From: Mucilaginibacter xinganensis
GTDB lineage: Bacteria; Bacteroidota; Bacteroidia; Sphingobacteriales; Sphingobacteriaceae
Assembly (NCBI RefSeq): GCF_002257585.1
Contig: NZ_CP022743.1
Location: 992,001 to 1,056,000 of the forward strand
Direction of reading: 5' to 3'
Length of the DNA: 64,000 nt
Shown: one piece after another, positions 54,206-62,818 of the stretch
How positions within the stretch are numbered: position 1 is the first letter of the stretch
Layout of the letters: every line of letters begins with the position of its first letter
Notes under the pieces: generated by a model
Told to the model about the DNA's origin: nothing
The model's database searches: none
What the model saw: only the letters and a program-made list of their open reading frames with translations
Program-made: the position numbers and the translations under genes

Positions 54206-54213
54206 TATCTTTG
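54206..54213 (+). promoter_or_regulatory. Candidate -7 box for the DUF4293 gene
   Basis: TATCTTTG, an exact TAnnTTTG, lies 16 bases before the ATG at 54230. No -33 TTTG is visible at standard spacing. Confidence 0.4.
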
Positions 54214-54229
54214 TTTATAAATTAATTAT

Positions 54230-54697
54230 ATGTTACAACGAATACAAAGCATTTACCTGTTGCTTGCCAGCCTTGCACTGTTCGCACTATTCCTTTTCCC
54301 ATTGGTACATAACGTATATGTTGATGCCAAGCCCATTACCTTAATGGTTACCGGCGTTTACCAGGATATTAACGGGCAAAATACGCATACGGAGTTTTTT
54401 TTAGGACTCACCATTGCAACTGCTATAGTTGCTTTATTGCCATTGGTGCTCATATTTTTGTATAAAAATCGTAAACAGCAAATAACGCTATGCTATATTG
54501 CTTTGGTAGCAATTGTTGGTTACAGTTTCTGGCTGTCACAGGCGGCAAAGAAAGTTATGGGCAGCGTTCAGATAGATACGCATAACTGGGGCATTGGGCT
54601 TTTCCTGTCTTCCATAAGTATGTTGTTAATCTTGCTGGCAATCCGCGCTATAAAATCAGATGAAAAGCTGGTAAAATCGGCCGATAGGTTGAGGTAG
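54230..54697 (+). CDS. DUF4293 membrane protein
   Basis: A 155-residue protein with four transmembrane helices (about 5-22, 60-80, 88-104 and 125-142). The N-terminal pattern MLQRIQSIYLLLASLALFAL and the second helix after a polar loop fit DUF4293, a Bacteroidota family found throughout the phylum near the transcription factor or DUF genes; no function is established. It is divergent from the DUF892 gene. Confidence 0.8.
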   Translation: MLQRIQSIYLLLASLALFALFLFPLVHNVYVDAKPITLMVTGVYQDINGQNTHTEFFLGLTIATAIVALLPLVLIFLYKNRKQQITLCYIALVAIVGYSFWLSQAAKKVMGSVQIDTHNWGIGLFLSSISMLLILLAIRAIKSDEKLVKSADRLR

Positions 54698-54720
54698 GGG
54701 AGAGTAGCTTAGTGAGTTAT

Positions 54721-54773
54721 ATTGGGTTGGTTAAGTATGGTAAGGTGTTAAACTTCAACCTAACCAACCCAAT
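54721..54773. terminator. Inverted repeat between convergent DUF4293 and hydrolase genes
   Basis: ATTGGGTTGGTTA (54721-54733) and TAACCAACCCAAT (54761-54773) are a perfect 13-bp pair around a 27-base loop that itself is partly complementary. There is no T-run, so the mechanism is uncertain, but the position between two stop codons fits a bidirectional terminator. Confidence 0.6.
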
Positions 54774-54790
54774 TAACGTTGCATCGCTGC

Positions 54791-55660
54791 TTAATTAAAC
54801 CTGCCGTATCCCTCAATCTTGCGGTATGGCTTGGCAAAAAAGTCGCCGACCACCTGGTTAAACATATCTTTATAATAAATAGGTGTTGAATGTCCTGAAT
54901 TTGGCAGGATCCATAAATAAGAATTCGGGATCAGGTCTGCTATTAGCATGGTATGTTTTGTTACTATCACATCGTGGTCGCCGCCGATAACAAGCGTCGG
55001 GCAACTGATCTTTTTTACATCGGCAATTTTAATGTGCGGCGCGTAAGTTAAAAGATGAAGCAGCTTAAGCTGATCTTTCATTTCGGGCGTAACATTCTTT
55101 ATTTTTTTAATGGTATCCTGTCCCTTAAGATTCATCTTTAACGCGTAGTTATAAACAAACGGATCAACCGCACTGGTGTCCGGCCAAAGGTTGGCGCCTG
55201 TTACCGCCAGTTTTTTTACTTTTTCGGGATGGCGCATAGCAAGCATTAACCCTTCAATGCCGCCGTCGCTCCAGCCAATTACATTGCATTGCTTTAAGTT
55301 TAATTTATCAAGCAAGGCGTTCAGGTCATCGGTCATCATTTCATAGCTTAAAGAATCGGTATGATCGACAGACTTTCCCTGCGACCGGCTATCAGCAATA
55401 ATTACCTGGTAGTTTTTAGCAAAGTAGGGTATCTGGTACAAAAAGTTATTGATAGAGCCGCCGTTGCCATGAATGATAAGCAGGGGTTCGCCTTTGCCGT
55501 ATGTTTCGTAATACATCTTAAACCCGCGGATTTCGGCATACTTGCCAACCGCAGTATTTTTACCATACTTAGTGGTATCAAATGGCGATTTACCCTCCTG
55601 GGCGAAGCTGCGCCAGGCAATTAATGTGAACAATAAAACGAGTGTGATTTTTACTTTCAT
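54791..55660 (-). CDS. Secreted alpha/beta hydrolase
   Basis: A 289-residue hydrolase. The frame runs further upstream, but ATG at 55660 (MKVKITLVLLFTLIAW) gives a proper signal peptide ending near SFAQ, so this start is chosen. The fold pattern is clear: LLIIHGNGGSINNFL (oxyanion region), the nucleophile elbow VIGWSDGG, GGDHDV (Asp) and PNSGHSTP (His). The catalytic triad is complete. It resembles periplasmic esterases or proline-iminopeptidase-like enzymes; the substrate is unknown. Confidence 0.85.
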   Translation of the reverse strand: MKVKITLVLLFTLIAWRSFAQEGKSPFDTTKYGKNTAVGKYAEIRGFKMYYETYGKGEPLLIIHGNGGSINNFLYQIPYFAKNYQVIIADSRSQGKSVDHTDSLSYEMMTDDLNALLDKLNLKQCNVIGWSDGGIEGLMLAMRHPEKVKKLAVTGANLWPDTSAVDPFVYNYALKMNLKGQDTIKKIKNVTPEMKDQLKLLHLLTYAPHIKIADVKKISCPTLVIGGDHDVIVTKHTMLIADLIPNSYLWILPNSGHSTPIYYKDMFNQVVGDFFAKPYRKIEGYGRFN

Positions 55661-55760
55661 GATACGGGGGCTTAATAGTGTCAATAAAAATAACATTTTT
55701 ATGTTTAAAGCGGTGTTTTTGAGTGATAAAATACCATAATCATAAATTTGAAAAATGGTA

Positions 55761-55791
55761 TTTGAATTATAAATAATAATGTATACCTTTG
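55761..55791 (+). promoter_or_regulatory. Promoter of the DEAD-box helicase gene
   Basis: TTTG (55761-55764), a 19-base spacer, and TACCTTTG (55784-55791) match the Bacteroidota -33/-7 consensus exactly. The ATG at 55779 lies inside the promoter and so cannot be the start codon. Confidence 0.75.
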
Positions 55792-55832
55792 CGCCCGATT
55801 TGGCGATGAAGCCAAATACGTTATTTAAATTC

Positions 55833-57659
55833 ATGAACCCATTTATTAATCTGGGAATCCGTCATGATATTGTTAATGCCATCTCTGAGTTAGGATTTGA
55901 AAATCCTACGCCAATCCAGGAACAGTCAATTCCGGTATTGTTAACAGGCAGCAACGATTTTGTCGGATTAGCCCAAACCGGGACCGGTAAAACTGCTGCC
56001 TTCGGACTGCCACTATTAGAACTGCTGGACTTCGAAGTAAATTATCCGCAAGCACTTGTATTGTGCCCAACACGTGAACTCTGTTTACAGATCACGAATG
56101 ACATTAAAAATTACTCCAAAAAAATGAACAACGTTAACGTTGTTGCAGTTTATGGCGGAGCAAGCATTTCTGACCAATTGCGCCAGATAAAACGCGGTGT
56201 GCAAATTGTTGTTGCCACACCTGGCCGTATGCTTGACATTATTAACCGTAAAGCGATTGATTTTTCGCAGGTTAGATTTGTTGTATTGGACGAGGCTGAT
56301 GAGATGCTAAACATGGGCTTCCAGGAAGACATTGACAGTATTTTATCTACTACTCCTGACGAGAAAAAAACATGGCTGTTTTCAGCCACCATGCCTACCG
56401 AAGTTCGCCGCATCGCGAAAAAGTACATGAACGAGCCCTTTGAGCTTACCATGGGCACAAAAAATACAGGTAATGCCAATATCGAGCATGAGTACTACAT
56501 AGTACGTGCCCGTGATAAATATGCTGCTTTTAAACGTATTGTTGATTTTAACCCTGATATTTTTGGTATCGTATTTTGCCGTACCAAAATAGAAACCCAG
56601 GATATTGCAGAAGCGTTGCTAAAAGACGGTTACAATGCCGATTCTTTACACGGTGACCTTTCGCAACAACAACGCGATAAGGTAATGAAACGCTACCGCG
56701 ACCGCAGCCTGCAATTATTAATTGCTACTGACGTGGCTGCACGTGGTATTGACGTTAATGACGTTACACACGTTATTAACTACAGCTTGCCTGATGAAGT
56801 TGAGAATTACACCCACCGTAGCGGACGTACAGCTCGTGCCGGTAAAACAGGGGTATCAATCTCTATCATTAATGCAAAAGAATTAGGTAAGATCCGCCAG
56901 ATTGAGCGCGGTTTAGGAAAGAAATTTGTTAAAGCTGAAATACCGACCGGTTTTGATGTTTGCGAAAAACAATTGTTCAGCATTGTACACAAAATACATG
57001 ATGTACAGGTTAACGAGCAGCAGATTGAGCAATACCTGCCACGGATAATGGAGGAGTTTAAAGACTTAACCAAAGAGGATTTTATTAAACGCTTTGCATC
57101 AATTGAGTTTAACCGTTTCCTTGATTATTATAAAAATGCACCTGATCTTAACGCGCCGCTTGAAGAAGGCCGTCGTTTTGAAAGAGATGGTGAGCGTGCA
57201 CCACGTGGTGAAGGCGCTGGCAAATCTGAATATACACGTTTGTTTATAAATCTGGGCTCGGTTGATGAGTTTAACCGCGGCGACTTGTTGGGTTACATCT
57301 GCAACCAGTCGAAAATAAGTGGCCGTACTGTAGGTAAGATCGATGTTAAGGGTGTTTATTCGTTTTTTGAAGTACCGAATGCCGACGTTGAGAAGGTAAT
57401 GGGTGGCTTTAAAGAGGCCGAATTTAAAGGTCGGCCGGTACGGATAGAAATATCCGGCGAAGGCAGCAGCGAGCGTCGTGAAGGCGGCGGCGGTGGTTAC
57501 CAACGCAGAGAAGGCGGCTACAACCGCGAAAGAAGCGGCGGTGGCGAAAGACGCGAAGGCGGTTACAAAGGCGGCGAAAGAAATGCCTCTGCTGGCGGTT
57601 TCCGTGACTTCTCCGGCAAACGCCGTGAAGACCGTGGCGAACGCAAAAGAAGATTTTAA
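55833..57659 (+). CDS. DEAD-box ATP-dependent RNA helicase
   Basis: A helicase of about 608 residues (DeaD/CshA type). It has the Q motif (GFENPTPIQEQSIPVL), motif I AQTGTGKTAAF, Ia PTRELCLQ, II LDEADEML, III SATMP and the C-terminal lobe motif HRSGRTARAG. At about 440-545 a DbpA-like RNA-binding domain (LFINLGSVDEFNRGDLLGYI) follows, and an Arg/Gly-rich tail of about 60 residues ends in KRRF. It unwinds structured RNA in ribosome assembly, decay or cold adaptation. In-frame ATGs exist at 55779 and 55806; the first is excluded by the promoter, and 55833 (MNPFINLG) gives the usual start. Confidence 0.92.
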   Translation: MNPFINLGIRHDIVNAISELGFENPTPIQEQSIPVLLTGSNDFVGLAQTGTGKTAAFGLPLLELLDFEVNYPQALVLCPTRELCLQITNDIKNYSKKMNNVNVVAVYGGASISDQLRQIKRGVQIVVATPGRMLDIINRKAIDFSQVRFVVLDEADEMLNMGFQEDIDSILSTTPDEKKTWLFSATMPTEVRRIAKKYMNEPFELTMGTKNTGNANIEHEYYIVRARDKYAAFKRIVDFNPDIFGIVFCRTKIETQDIAEALLKDGYNADSLHGDLSQQQRDKVMKRYRDRSLQLLIATDVAARGIDVNDVTHVINYSLPDEVENYTHRSGRTARAGKTGVSISIINAKELGKIRQIERGLGKKFVKAEIPTGFDVCEKQLFSIVHKIHDVQVNEQQIEQYLPRIMEEFKDLTKEDFIKRFASIEFNRFLDYYKNAPDLNAPLEEGRRFERDGERAPRGEGAGKSEYTRLFINLGSVDEFNRGDLLGYICNQSKISGRTVGKIDVKGVYSFFEVPNADVEKVMGGFKEAEFKGRPVRIEISGEGSSERREGGGGGYQRREGGYNRERSGGGERREGGYKGGERNASAGGFRDFSGKRREDRGERKRRF

Positions 57660-57718
57660 GTTTAGTTTTTCATAAGTGCCTGGTGGTTCGGGCACAAGTT
57701 TAGTTTAGTTAGTTTGTT

Positions 57719-57754
57719 TGCAAACCCTCATTCGTAAGATTGGGGGTTTTTGCA
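57719..57754 (+). terminator. Terminator after the helicase gene
   Basis: TGCAAACCCTCA and TGGGGGTTTTTGCA pair with a small bulge, with a T-rich right arm. A second, weaker hairpin (GTGCCTGG...GGGCAC) lies at about 57676-57697. Confidence 0.6.
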
Positions 57755-57769
57755 TTTTGGAGTTAGTGG

Positions 57770-57786
57770 TTAGAGAATGGAGATTA
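57770..57786 (+). repeat. Degenerate spacer repeat, TTAGAGA-type
   Basis: TTAGAGAATGGAGATTA, a 15-of-17 match to the repeat at 36834 after gldN. It sits in the spacer between the helicase terminator and the convergent lipoprotein gene. Confidence 0.45.
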
Positions 57787-57834
57787 TAGGTTAGTTAAGA
57801 AGCTTAGGATTTTAAAGATTAGTATCTTAACTAC

Positions 57835-58158
57835 CTACTTGTTAAACTCTATAGCAACGGAATCAGGCCCCATCAGTTTAAGGTAGTGATCATCCAACTT
57901 CTGGATTAAAAAGGCGGTATATGGTTTATTTCCTTCAAACGAGGTGAAAATGGTATCCCCCTTAATAAAGTAGTCCTCAGCTATAGCTTCGCCATCATCC
58001 ATTGTGAATGACTTATCGGTTATTTTTAATTTAGTACTGCCATCTTTTGATTGCCACTTACCCTGAAGCTTATTGTTTGAAGCGTTTGAAGTGCAAGCAG
58101 CCCAAAACAATGCAAAGGCACACGAAAGGTGAATTAAGATTAAAGCGTACTTTTTCAT
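57835..58158 (-). CDS. Small lipoprotein, lipocalin-like
   Basis: A 107-residue lipoprotein: the signal peptide ends in WAAC (Cys22). The mature part is a chain of short beta strands (GKWQSKDGSTKLKITDKSF, DTIFTSFEGNKPYTAFLI) starting with a GKWQS motif as in small lipocalin-like domains. The function is unknown. It lies downstream of the other small secreted protein gene on the same strand, with an 11-bp hairpin between them. Confidence 0.65.
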   Translation of the reverse strand: MKKYALILIHLSCAFALFWAACTSNASNNKLQGKWQSKDGSTKLKITDKSFTMDDGEAIAEDYFIKGDTIFTSFEGNKPYTAFLIQKLDDHYLKLMGPDSVAIEFNK

Positions 58159-58168
58159 AGCAGTAATA

Positions 58169-58193
58169 TCAGCACCCTTAAAAAGGGTGCTGA
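58169..58193 (-). terminator. Hairpin between two small genes
   Basis: TCAGCACCCTT (58169-58179) and AAGGGTGCTGA (58183-58193) form a perfect 11-bp stem with a 3-base loop. The T-run after it is weak; it may be a terminator or a 3' stabiliser of the upstream (58525) gene. Confidence 0.6.
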
Positions 58194-58210
58194 TGAATTG
58201 ATTTTTACAA

Positions 58211-58525
58211 TTATTTGGCTTCAGGTTTATCCATCAATTGCGATTTTTTAAGATATACCCTGTGGCCTTTTTTGTTGATGTAATAGTAATGCGAATGTTC
58301 GTTTATGTAAACAGTTTGGCCATTGGGGCCGCATTTGCCTTCATATTTTTTATCAACTACTGCCGCAGCACCGCTAGCAGCAATCTGCGATGTTTTATGG
58401 CCAACCTTTGTAGCTGTTTTGCCTATTTTGTGGCCAAGTGTCGAATCTTTGTGAGTTTGCGCATTACTTTGTGTAAATGCAAAAATGCCTGCAGCAATCA
58501 TTGCTACTTTAACTGCGTTTTTCAT
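58211..58525 (-). CDS. Small periplasmic protein, unknown function
   Basis: A 104-residue protein with a signal peptide (IAAGIFAFTQSNAQ). The mature part begins with a Lys/Thr/His-rich helical segment (IGKTATKVGHKTSQIAASGA). It ends with a compact Tyr/His-rich part (YINEHSHYYYINKKGHRVYL) that has the look of a YXXK-type cell-surface fold. I do not recognise it. It is followed by a hairpin and the lipoprotein gene at 57835. Confidence 0.6.
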   Translation of the reverse strand: MKNAVKVAMIAAGIFAFTQSNAQTHKDSTLGHKIGKTATKVGHKTSQIAASGAAAVVDKKYEGKCGPNGQTVYINEHSHYYYINKKGHRVYLKKSQLMDKPEAK

Positions 58526-58550
58526 AGATATTTAAGTTAATTTAAATAAA

Positions 58551-59558
58551 CTAACTCAAATGTTCTGCCAAATGTTTCATTTCCTGTGCCGGAGCCCTTT
58601 TTTGGTATAAAATAGCATAAACAGCATCACAAATGGGCATACTCACTTTGTACTGTTTGTTAACCTGTTGTAGGCAATTTACTGCATAATACCCCTCGGC
58701 AATCATATTCATTTCCAGTTGCGCCGATGTTACCGTGTACCCTTTGCCTATCATATTGCCAAAAGTCCGGTTACGGCTAAACTGCGAATAAGCAGTAACC
58801 AGCAAATCACCCAGATAAGCCGATTCCATTATGTCTCGGTTGATCGGATGAACGGCATCTACAAATCGTTTCAGTTCACGAATGGCATTTGCAATAAGCA
58901 CCGCCTGGAAATTGTCGCCATAGCCAATGCCATGGCAAATACCGCTTGCTATGGCAAATATATTTTTTAATACGGCGCCGTATTCGGTGCCGTAAATATC
59001 GTCAGATACGATAGTTTTAATATACCGGGTATTAAACATGCCGGCAAACTCAGCGGCAAGCTCATGGTCGCGCGATGCAATAGTTAGATAAGAAAGTTTC
59101 TCAAGCGCTACTTCTTCCGCATGGCACGGACCGCTGATCACTATAAAATGATCAAAAGGGACATCATAATGCTGGTTTAGAAATTCGCCAATGATCAGGT
59201 TTTCGTCCGGTACGATCCCTTTAATTGCCGAAACTATTTTTTTGTCGGCAAGGTCAGCAGGGCTAATGCCTTTTAATGCCTCTTTTAAAAAAGCAGCGGG
59301 TACGTTAAGCAACACAAATTCGGCTTCGCTGATGATGCGCTTCAGGTCAGTAGAGATATTTTGGGCTGGAACGCCAATTTCAACCGAACTGAGGTAATTG
59401 GGATTATGTTTAAATTTTTGCAGGTGCTGAACAGCGCTTTCGCTCCTCATCCACCAAAAAATTTCCTTGTCGGTATGGTTATCGGTAAGTATTTTAACAT
59501 TAGCTGTAGCCCAGCTTCCTCCGCCCACAACTGCTATCGTTTTCTTTTTGTTATTCAT
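58551..59558 (-). CDS. gpsA: Glycerol-3-phosphate dehydrogenase [NAD(P)+]
   Basis: This enzyme reduces dihydroxyacetone phosphate to sn-glycerol 3-phosphate for phospholipid synthesis in the cytoplasm. The 335 residues show the Rossmann motif VVGGGSWATANVKIL (a normal GxGxxG variant), SAIKGIVPDENL, the substrate-binding VISGPCHAEEVAL, and the catalytic-domain signature EYGAVLKNIFAIASGICHG with the active-site Lys. The stop lies 25 bases upstream of the small gene at 58525. Confidence 0.93.
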   Translation of the reverse strand: MNNKKKTIAVVGGGSWATANVKILTDNHTDKEIFWWMRSESAVQHLQKFKHNPNYLSSVEIGVPAQNISTDLKRIISEAEFVLLNVPAAFLKEALKGISPADLADKKIVSAIKGIVPDENLIIGEFLNQHYDVPFDHFIVISGPCHAEEVALEKLSYLTIASRDHELAAEFAGMFNTRYIKTIVSDDIYGTEYGAVLKNIFAIASGICHGIGYGDNFQAVLIANAIRELKRFVDAVHPINRDIMESAYLGDLLVTAYSQFSRNRTFGNMIGKGYTVTSAQLEMNMIAEGYYAVNCLQQVNKQYKVSMPICDAVYAILYQKRAPAQEMKHLAEHLS

Positions 59559-59649
59559 GGTTCAGTTGGCAATTTTAGTAAGCAGTTAGCGGCGACCAGG
59601 GTATCATTTACAATATTCATACCGGCTCACTGATAATTGTCAACAAAAA

Positions 59650-59677
59650 TGTCCTGCCAGGTTTAATTGACAGGACA
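59650..59677 (-). terminator. Hairpin downstream of the adaptor gene
   Basis: TGTCCTG (59650-59656) pairs with CAGGACA (59671-59677), loop 14 bases. It lies between the TolC/adaptor operon and gpsA, both on the minus strand. The stem is short, and no T-run follows on the minus strand. Confidence 0.45.
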
Positions 59678-59773
59678 AATTTAGTGAAATATTGTTAAGT
59701 AGTTTGCAGTTTCCGGTATGCAGTTTGCAGTAAGTAGTGCTTAAACAAACTTTTCAAAACTGCCAATCGGCTG

Positions 59774-61105
59774 CTAATTTCCCGTTGGTACAAACAACTT
59801 GCTCTTATCTACTTTTTCAACGTCCATATTGTCTTTTAAAAGTTTTGATATGGTGGCAAATGGAGCCGAAACAACTTCGTCGCCGTTTTTAAGGCCTGAT
59901 AATATCTGGATGTTGGTATCATCCTGGATCCCGGTTGTTACCAGCACCTGTTTTACTTTGCCTGCCTTGTAAACAAATACGTATTCTTTTACAGGTTCGC
60001 TAATGGCTGGTTTTGACTTGTCATCATCTTTTTTAACGCCTGTGCTATCCTTTTTCTCCTGGCGGGTAGTAACTGATTGAATAGGTACTGATAATGAATT
60101 GGTATGATTGGTATTAATGTCAACAGTAGCGGTTAATCCCGGGCGAAAAGGTACCTGGTTAGTTGCGGTTTTAACCAGCAACGCTTTGTATGATTCCGGG
60201 CTGATTCTTACTTTAACAGTAAAGTTAGTCACCTGGTCGGCATTGGTGCCAACCACGTTGGCCGAACTGCCTATTTCAATTACCTTACCGCCAAATGTTT
60301 TACCATAAAACGCATCTACTTCAATTTTTGACGAATCGCCAAGTTTAATGCGGTTAATATCATTTTCGTTTACATCAACATTTACGTCAAGTTGGCTCAA
60401 GTCTGATATGGTCATGATCTCGGTGCCTGCAAATTGCTGGGTACCTAAAACACGTTCGCCAATCTGGATGGATAATTTTGAAACTACACCGTCAACAGGT
60501 GCGTAAATGGTTGTTTTAGCAAGGTTATCCTGCGCTTCTTTAACCGATGCCTGTGACTGGGCAAGGCCATAGGTTGAACCTATAACATTTTGTTTTGCAG
60601 CTTCTAATGAAGCTTTTGCGCCTTCGTAATTTGCTTTGGCAGCGTCAAACTCCGCAGCAGTTAATACTTTGTTGTTATACAAAGCCTGGTCGCGTTTGTA
60701 AATTGATGCCTGGTTTGCAAAAGTGGCTTCTGCTTGTTTAAGCATCTGGCTTGAATTACCTACACTTGCTTTTTGAGTATTATACGAGGCCACAGCGCGA
60801 TCATAGCCCGATTTTAAAATGTCAGGGCGAATCTTACAAAGCAACTGCCCTTTTTTTACCACGTCGCCTTCTTTTATCGGTAACTCAACAACCTCACCCG
60901 AAACTTCGGGGCTTATTTTTACCTCAACGTGCGGTTTGATTTTTCCGCTGGCCGATACTGACTCATTTATGTCACGGTTTGTGGCTTTTTCGGTTGCAAC
61001 CTGTGTTTTTTGAGGCTTACCAATAACGCCTGCAACCTTAAGCACAATAAGCAAAACGATTAGTGCGCCTAATGAGATCAGAATATATTTTGTAGTTTTT
61101 CCCAT
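59774..61105 (-). CDS. HlyD/MacA-type efflux periplasmic adaptor
   Basis: A 443-residue adaptor with an N-terminal membrane helix at about 7-27 (ILISLGALIVLLIVLKVAGV), a split lipoyl domain (VVELPIKEGDVVKKGQLLCK, and DGVVSKLSIQIGERV), a long alpha-hairpin of about 100 residues (AEATFANQASIYKRDQALYN), and beta-barrel and membrane-proximal domains. The long hairpin is typical for MacA-like adaptors that work with an ABC exporter such as MacB. No permease gene follows in this window; the next gene downstream is gpsA. It lies 107 bases after the TolC gene. Confidence 0.88.
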   Translation of the reverse strand: MGKTTKYILISLGALIVLLIVLKVAGVIGKPQKTQVATEKATNRDINESVSASGKIKPHVEVKISPEVSGEVVELPIKEGDVVKKGQLLCKIRPDILKSGYDRAVASYNTQKASVGNSSQMLKQAEATFANQASIYKRDQALYNNKVLTAAEFDAAKANYEGAKASLEAAKQNVIGSTYGLAQSQASVKEAQDNLAKTTIYAPVDGVVSKLSIQIGERVLGTQQFAGTEIMTISDLSQLDVNVDVNENDINRIKLGDSSKIEVDAFYGKTFGGKVIEIGSSANVVGTNADQVTNFTVKVRISPESYKALLVKTATNQVPFRPGLTATVDINTNHTNSLSVPIQSVTTRQEKKDSTGVKKDDDKSKPAISEPVKEYVFVYKAGKVKQVLVTTGIQDDTNIQILSGLKNGDEVVSAPFATISKLLKDNMDVEKVDKSKLFVPTGN

Positions 61106-61212
61106 GATTGTTTTATGATTTCAGATTTCGGAATTTCGATTTCGGATTTATTATTTTTATTTGAGATTTCTTTATTTTTTCTTTTGGCTTTTCCTGATTT
61201 TCAGACTTTTTC
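61106..61212 (-). repeat. Degenerate spacer repeats between TolC and adaptor genes
   Basis: On the minus strand the gap reads as variants of ATCCGAAAT (AAATCCGAAATCGAA at 61135-61149, then TTCCGAAATCTGAAATC), the same words that fill the atpF-atpH spacer. In both cases they read in the direction of transcription. Confidence 0.6.
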
Positions 61213-62655
61213 TTACAGTGTTATCGGATTACCTATGTAATAATCAATTACTTTGCTTCTGAATATCATCTGGTATTGCGCCGCAATCATATCATTTTGC
61301 GATTTATTGAAATTCGTCACTGCTGTATTGTAGTCCAGCGTGTTTACAAAGCCTGCATCGTAGCGTTGCTTGGTTACGTTCAGCGCTTCCTTGTTTGAGT
61401 TGAATGTTTGCAATGCCGATTGATAACTCTTCTCTGCAGCCTCAAGGTCAAGCACTGCCTGGATTATTGTTTTACTTAAGTTGTTTTTTGCTATCTGCGT
61501 AGTAAGCTCTGCATTTTGATAGTTGAGCTTAGCCTTATGTACGGAAGTACGCGTGGTAAACTTGTTAAAAATGGGTATTTGAACACTTAAACCAACTGAT
61601 TGGTTAAAGTTGTCTCCAAACTGATTTGTAAATGAATATGGGCCGTATATAGGCTGAATCCCGCTGGTAACAACAGATTGTCCGGTTGCGGCAACCGTTC
61701 CAACTTGCTGGGTAAAAGGGGTGGTACCTATTATTTTCTGTTTGTTTTGGTTTGAATAATTTGATCCCGCGCCACCAAATAACGAAACCGTAGGATAGTA
61801 CGCCCCCCTGGCAACTTTTATGGCCTGTGCTGATGTTTGCTGTTGCAGTTCGGCAAGGCGGATATCGGGATTAATAGTGAATGCTGTTTTTATCACCTCT
61901 GTGGCATCATATATGGTACGGATATTGGTCAGTTTACTGATATCCGGCTTTTCAACCGCGATCTGTGTTGAAGGATCCATTTCCATGTATTGTTTCAGGA
62001 TCAGGATAGCCAGGTCGACCTGGTTTTGCGCGTTTGTTAAATTCAGCTCGGCAGTTGAAACCTGTGCTTTTGCCTGCGCAAGATCGGCAATGGTAGCGTT
62101 TTGCTGATCGTAGTTTTTCTGGGCGCGGTCTAATGTGATTTTGGCCAGTTCAATTTGCTGTTTTGCCGCAACAACAAGGTCCTGATCGGTAAGTATGGTA
62201 AGGTAATCGGTAACTACATTTAAAAGCAGGTCGTTTTTTACTTTGGCCGTGCTGGTTTTATTAACATCCAGCTGCAATTTATTTTGCAGGATCTGGTTCC
62301 TTAACTGCCCGCCCTGGAAAAGCGTAACAGAAACTGATGCCTGGCCATTGATGTATAAAAAGGACTGGCTGCTATAGGTGTAAGTGGTTAAGTTAGGGCT
62401 GCGGCCAAAGTTATAAGAAGCCTGCGGGTTAGCAGTTACAGACGGCAGCATATTGTATTTCGACTGTTTGTAATCTTCATTAGCAAGGCTCTCATTTACC
62501 ACAGCCTGTTTAATAGTCAAGTTGTTGGCTAAAGTAAGATCAACCGCCTGCTGCAGGCTTATCACCCGCTGCGCATTTACTGTAAAACTCAGTAAGGTTA
62601 GGCATGCTATGCTTAAAATACTTACCCTTTTTAGTTTGAATATACGTTGTGTCAT
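61213..62655 (-). CDS. TolC-family outer-membrane efflux protein
   Basis: A 480-residue outer-membrane channel protein with a signal peptide (SFTVNAQ) and two TolC (OEP) repeats: SLQQAVDLTLANNLTIKQAV opens the first, and QIELAKITLDRAQKNYDQQN and QVSTAELNLTNAQNQVDLAI are the long helices. The second half has KLNYQNAELTTQIAKNNLSK and ends YYIGNPITL. It makes the outer part of a tripartite export system together with the adaptor at 59774. Confidence 0.9.
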   Translation of the reverse strand: MTQRIFKLKRVSILSIACLTLLSFTVNAQRVISLQQAVDLTLANNLTIKQAVVNESLANEDYKQSKYNMLPSVTANPQASYNFGRSPNLTTYTYSSQSFLYINGQASVSVTLFQGGQLRNQILQNKLQLDVNKTSTAKVKNDLLLNVVTDYLTILTDQDLVVAAKQQIELAKITLDRAQKNYDQQNATIADLAQAKAQVSTAELNLTNAQNQVDLAILILKQYMEMDPSTQIAVEKPDISKLTNIRTIYDATEVIKTAFTINPDIRLAELQQQTSAQAIKVARGAYYPTVSLFGGAGSNYSNQNKQKIIGTTPFTQQVGTVAATGQSVVTSGIQPIYGPYSFTNQFGDNFNQSVGLSVQIPIFNKFTTRTSVHKAKLNYQNAELTTQIAKNNLSKTIIQAVLDLEAAEKSYQSALQTFNSNKEALNVTKQRYDAGFVNTLDYNTAVTNFNKSQNDMIAAQYQMIFRSKVIDYYIGNPITL

Positions 62656-62818
62656 AAGGTTATATTTCTTCGTAGATCATGGCTGATGCTTTAATTGTCG
62701 CCGCAATCCTGATCTTTTATTTTAATTATTGATACATTTAGCACCTAAATAAATTGTCTAACAGCTAACGGCGTGAAAGTTATCACTAACTGTGAGCCAT
62801 CAACCATTAACAATTAAA

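Noticed and set aside
57099..57695. 198-codon minus-strand ORF and a 65-codon plus-strand ORF at 57478
   Set aside because: Both are shadows of the Arg/Gly-rich 3' end of the helicase gene, whose repetitive GGC/CGT codons leave other frames open.
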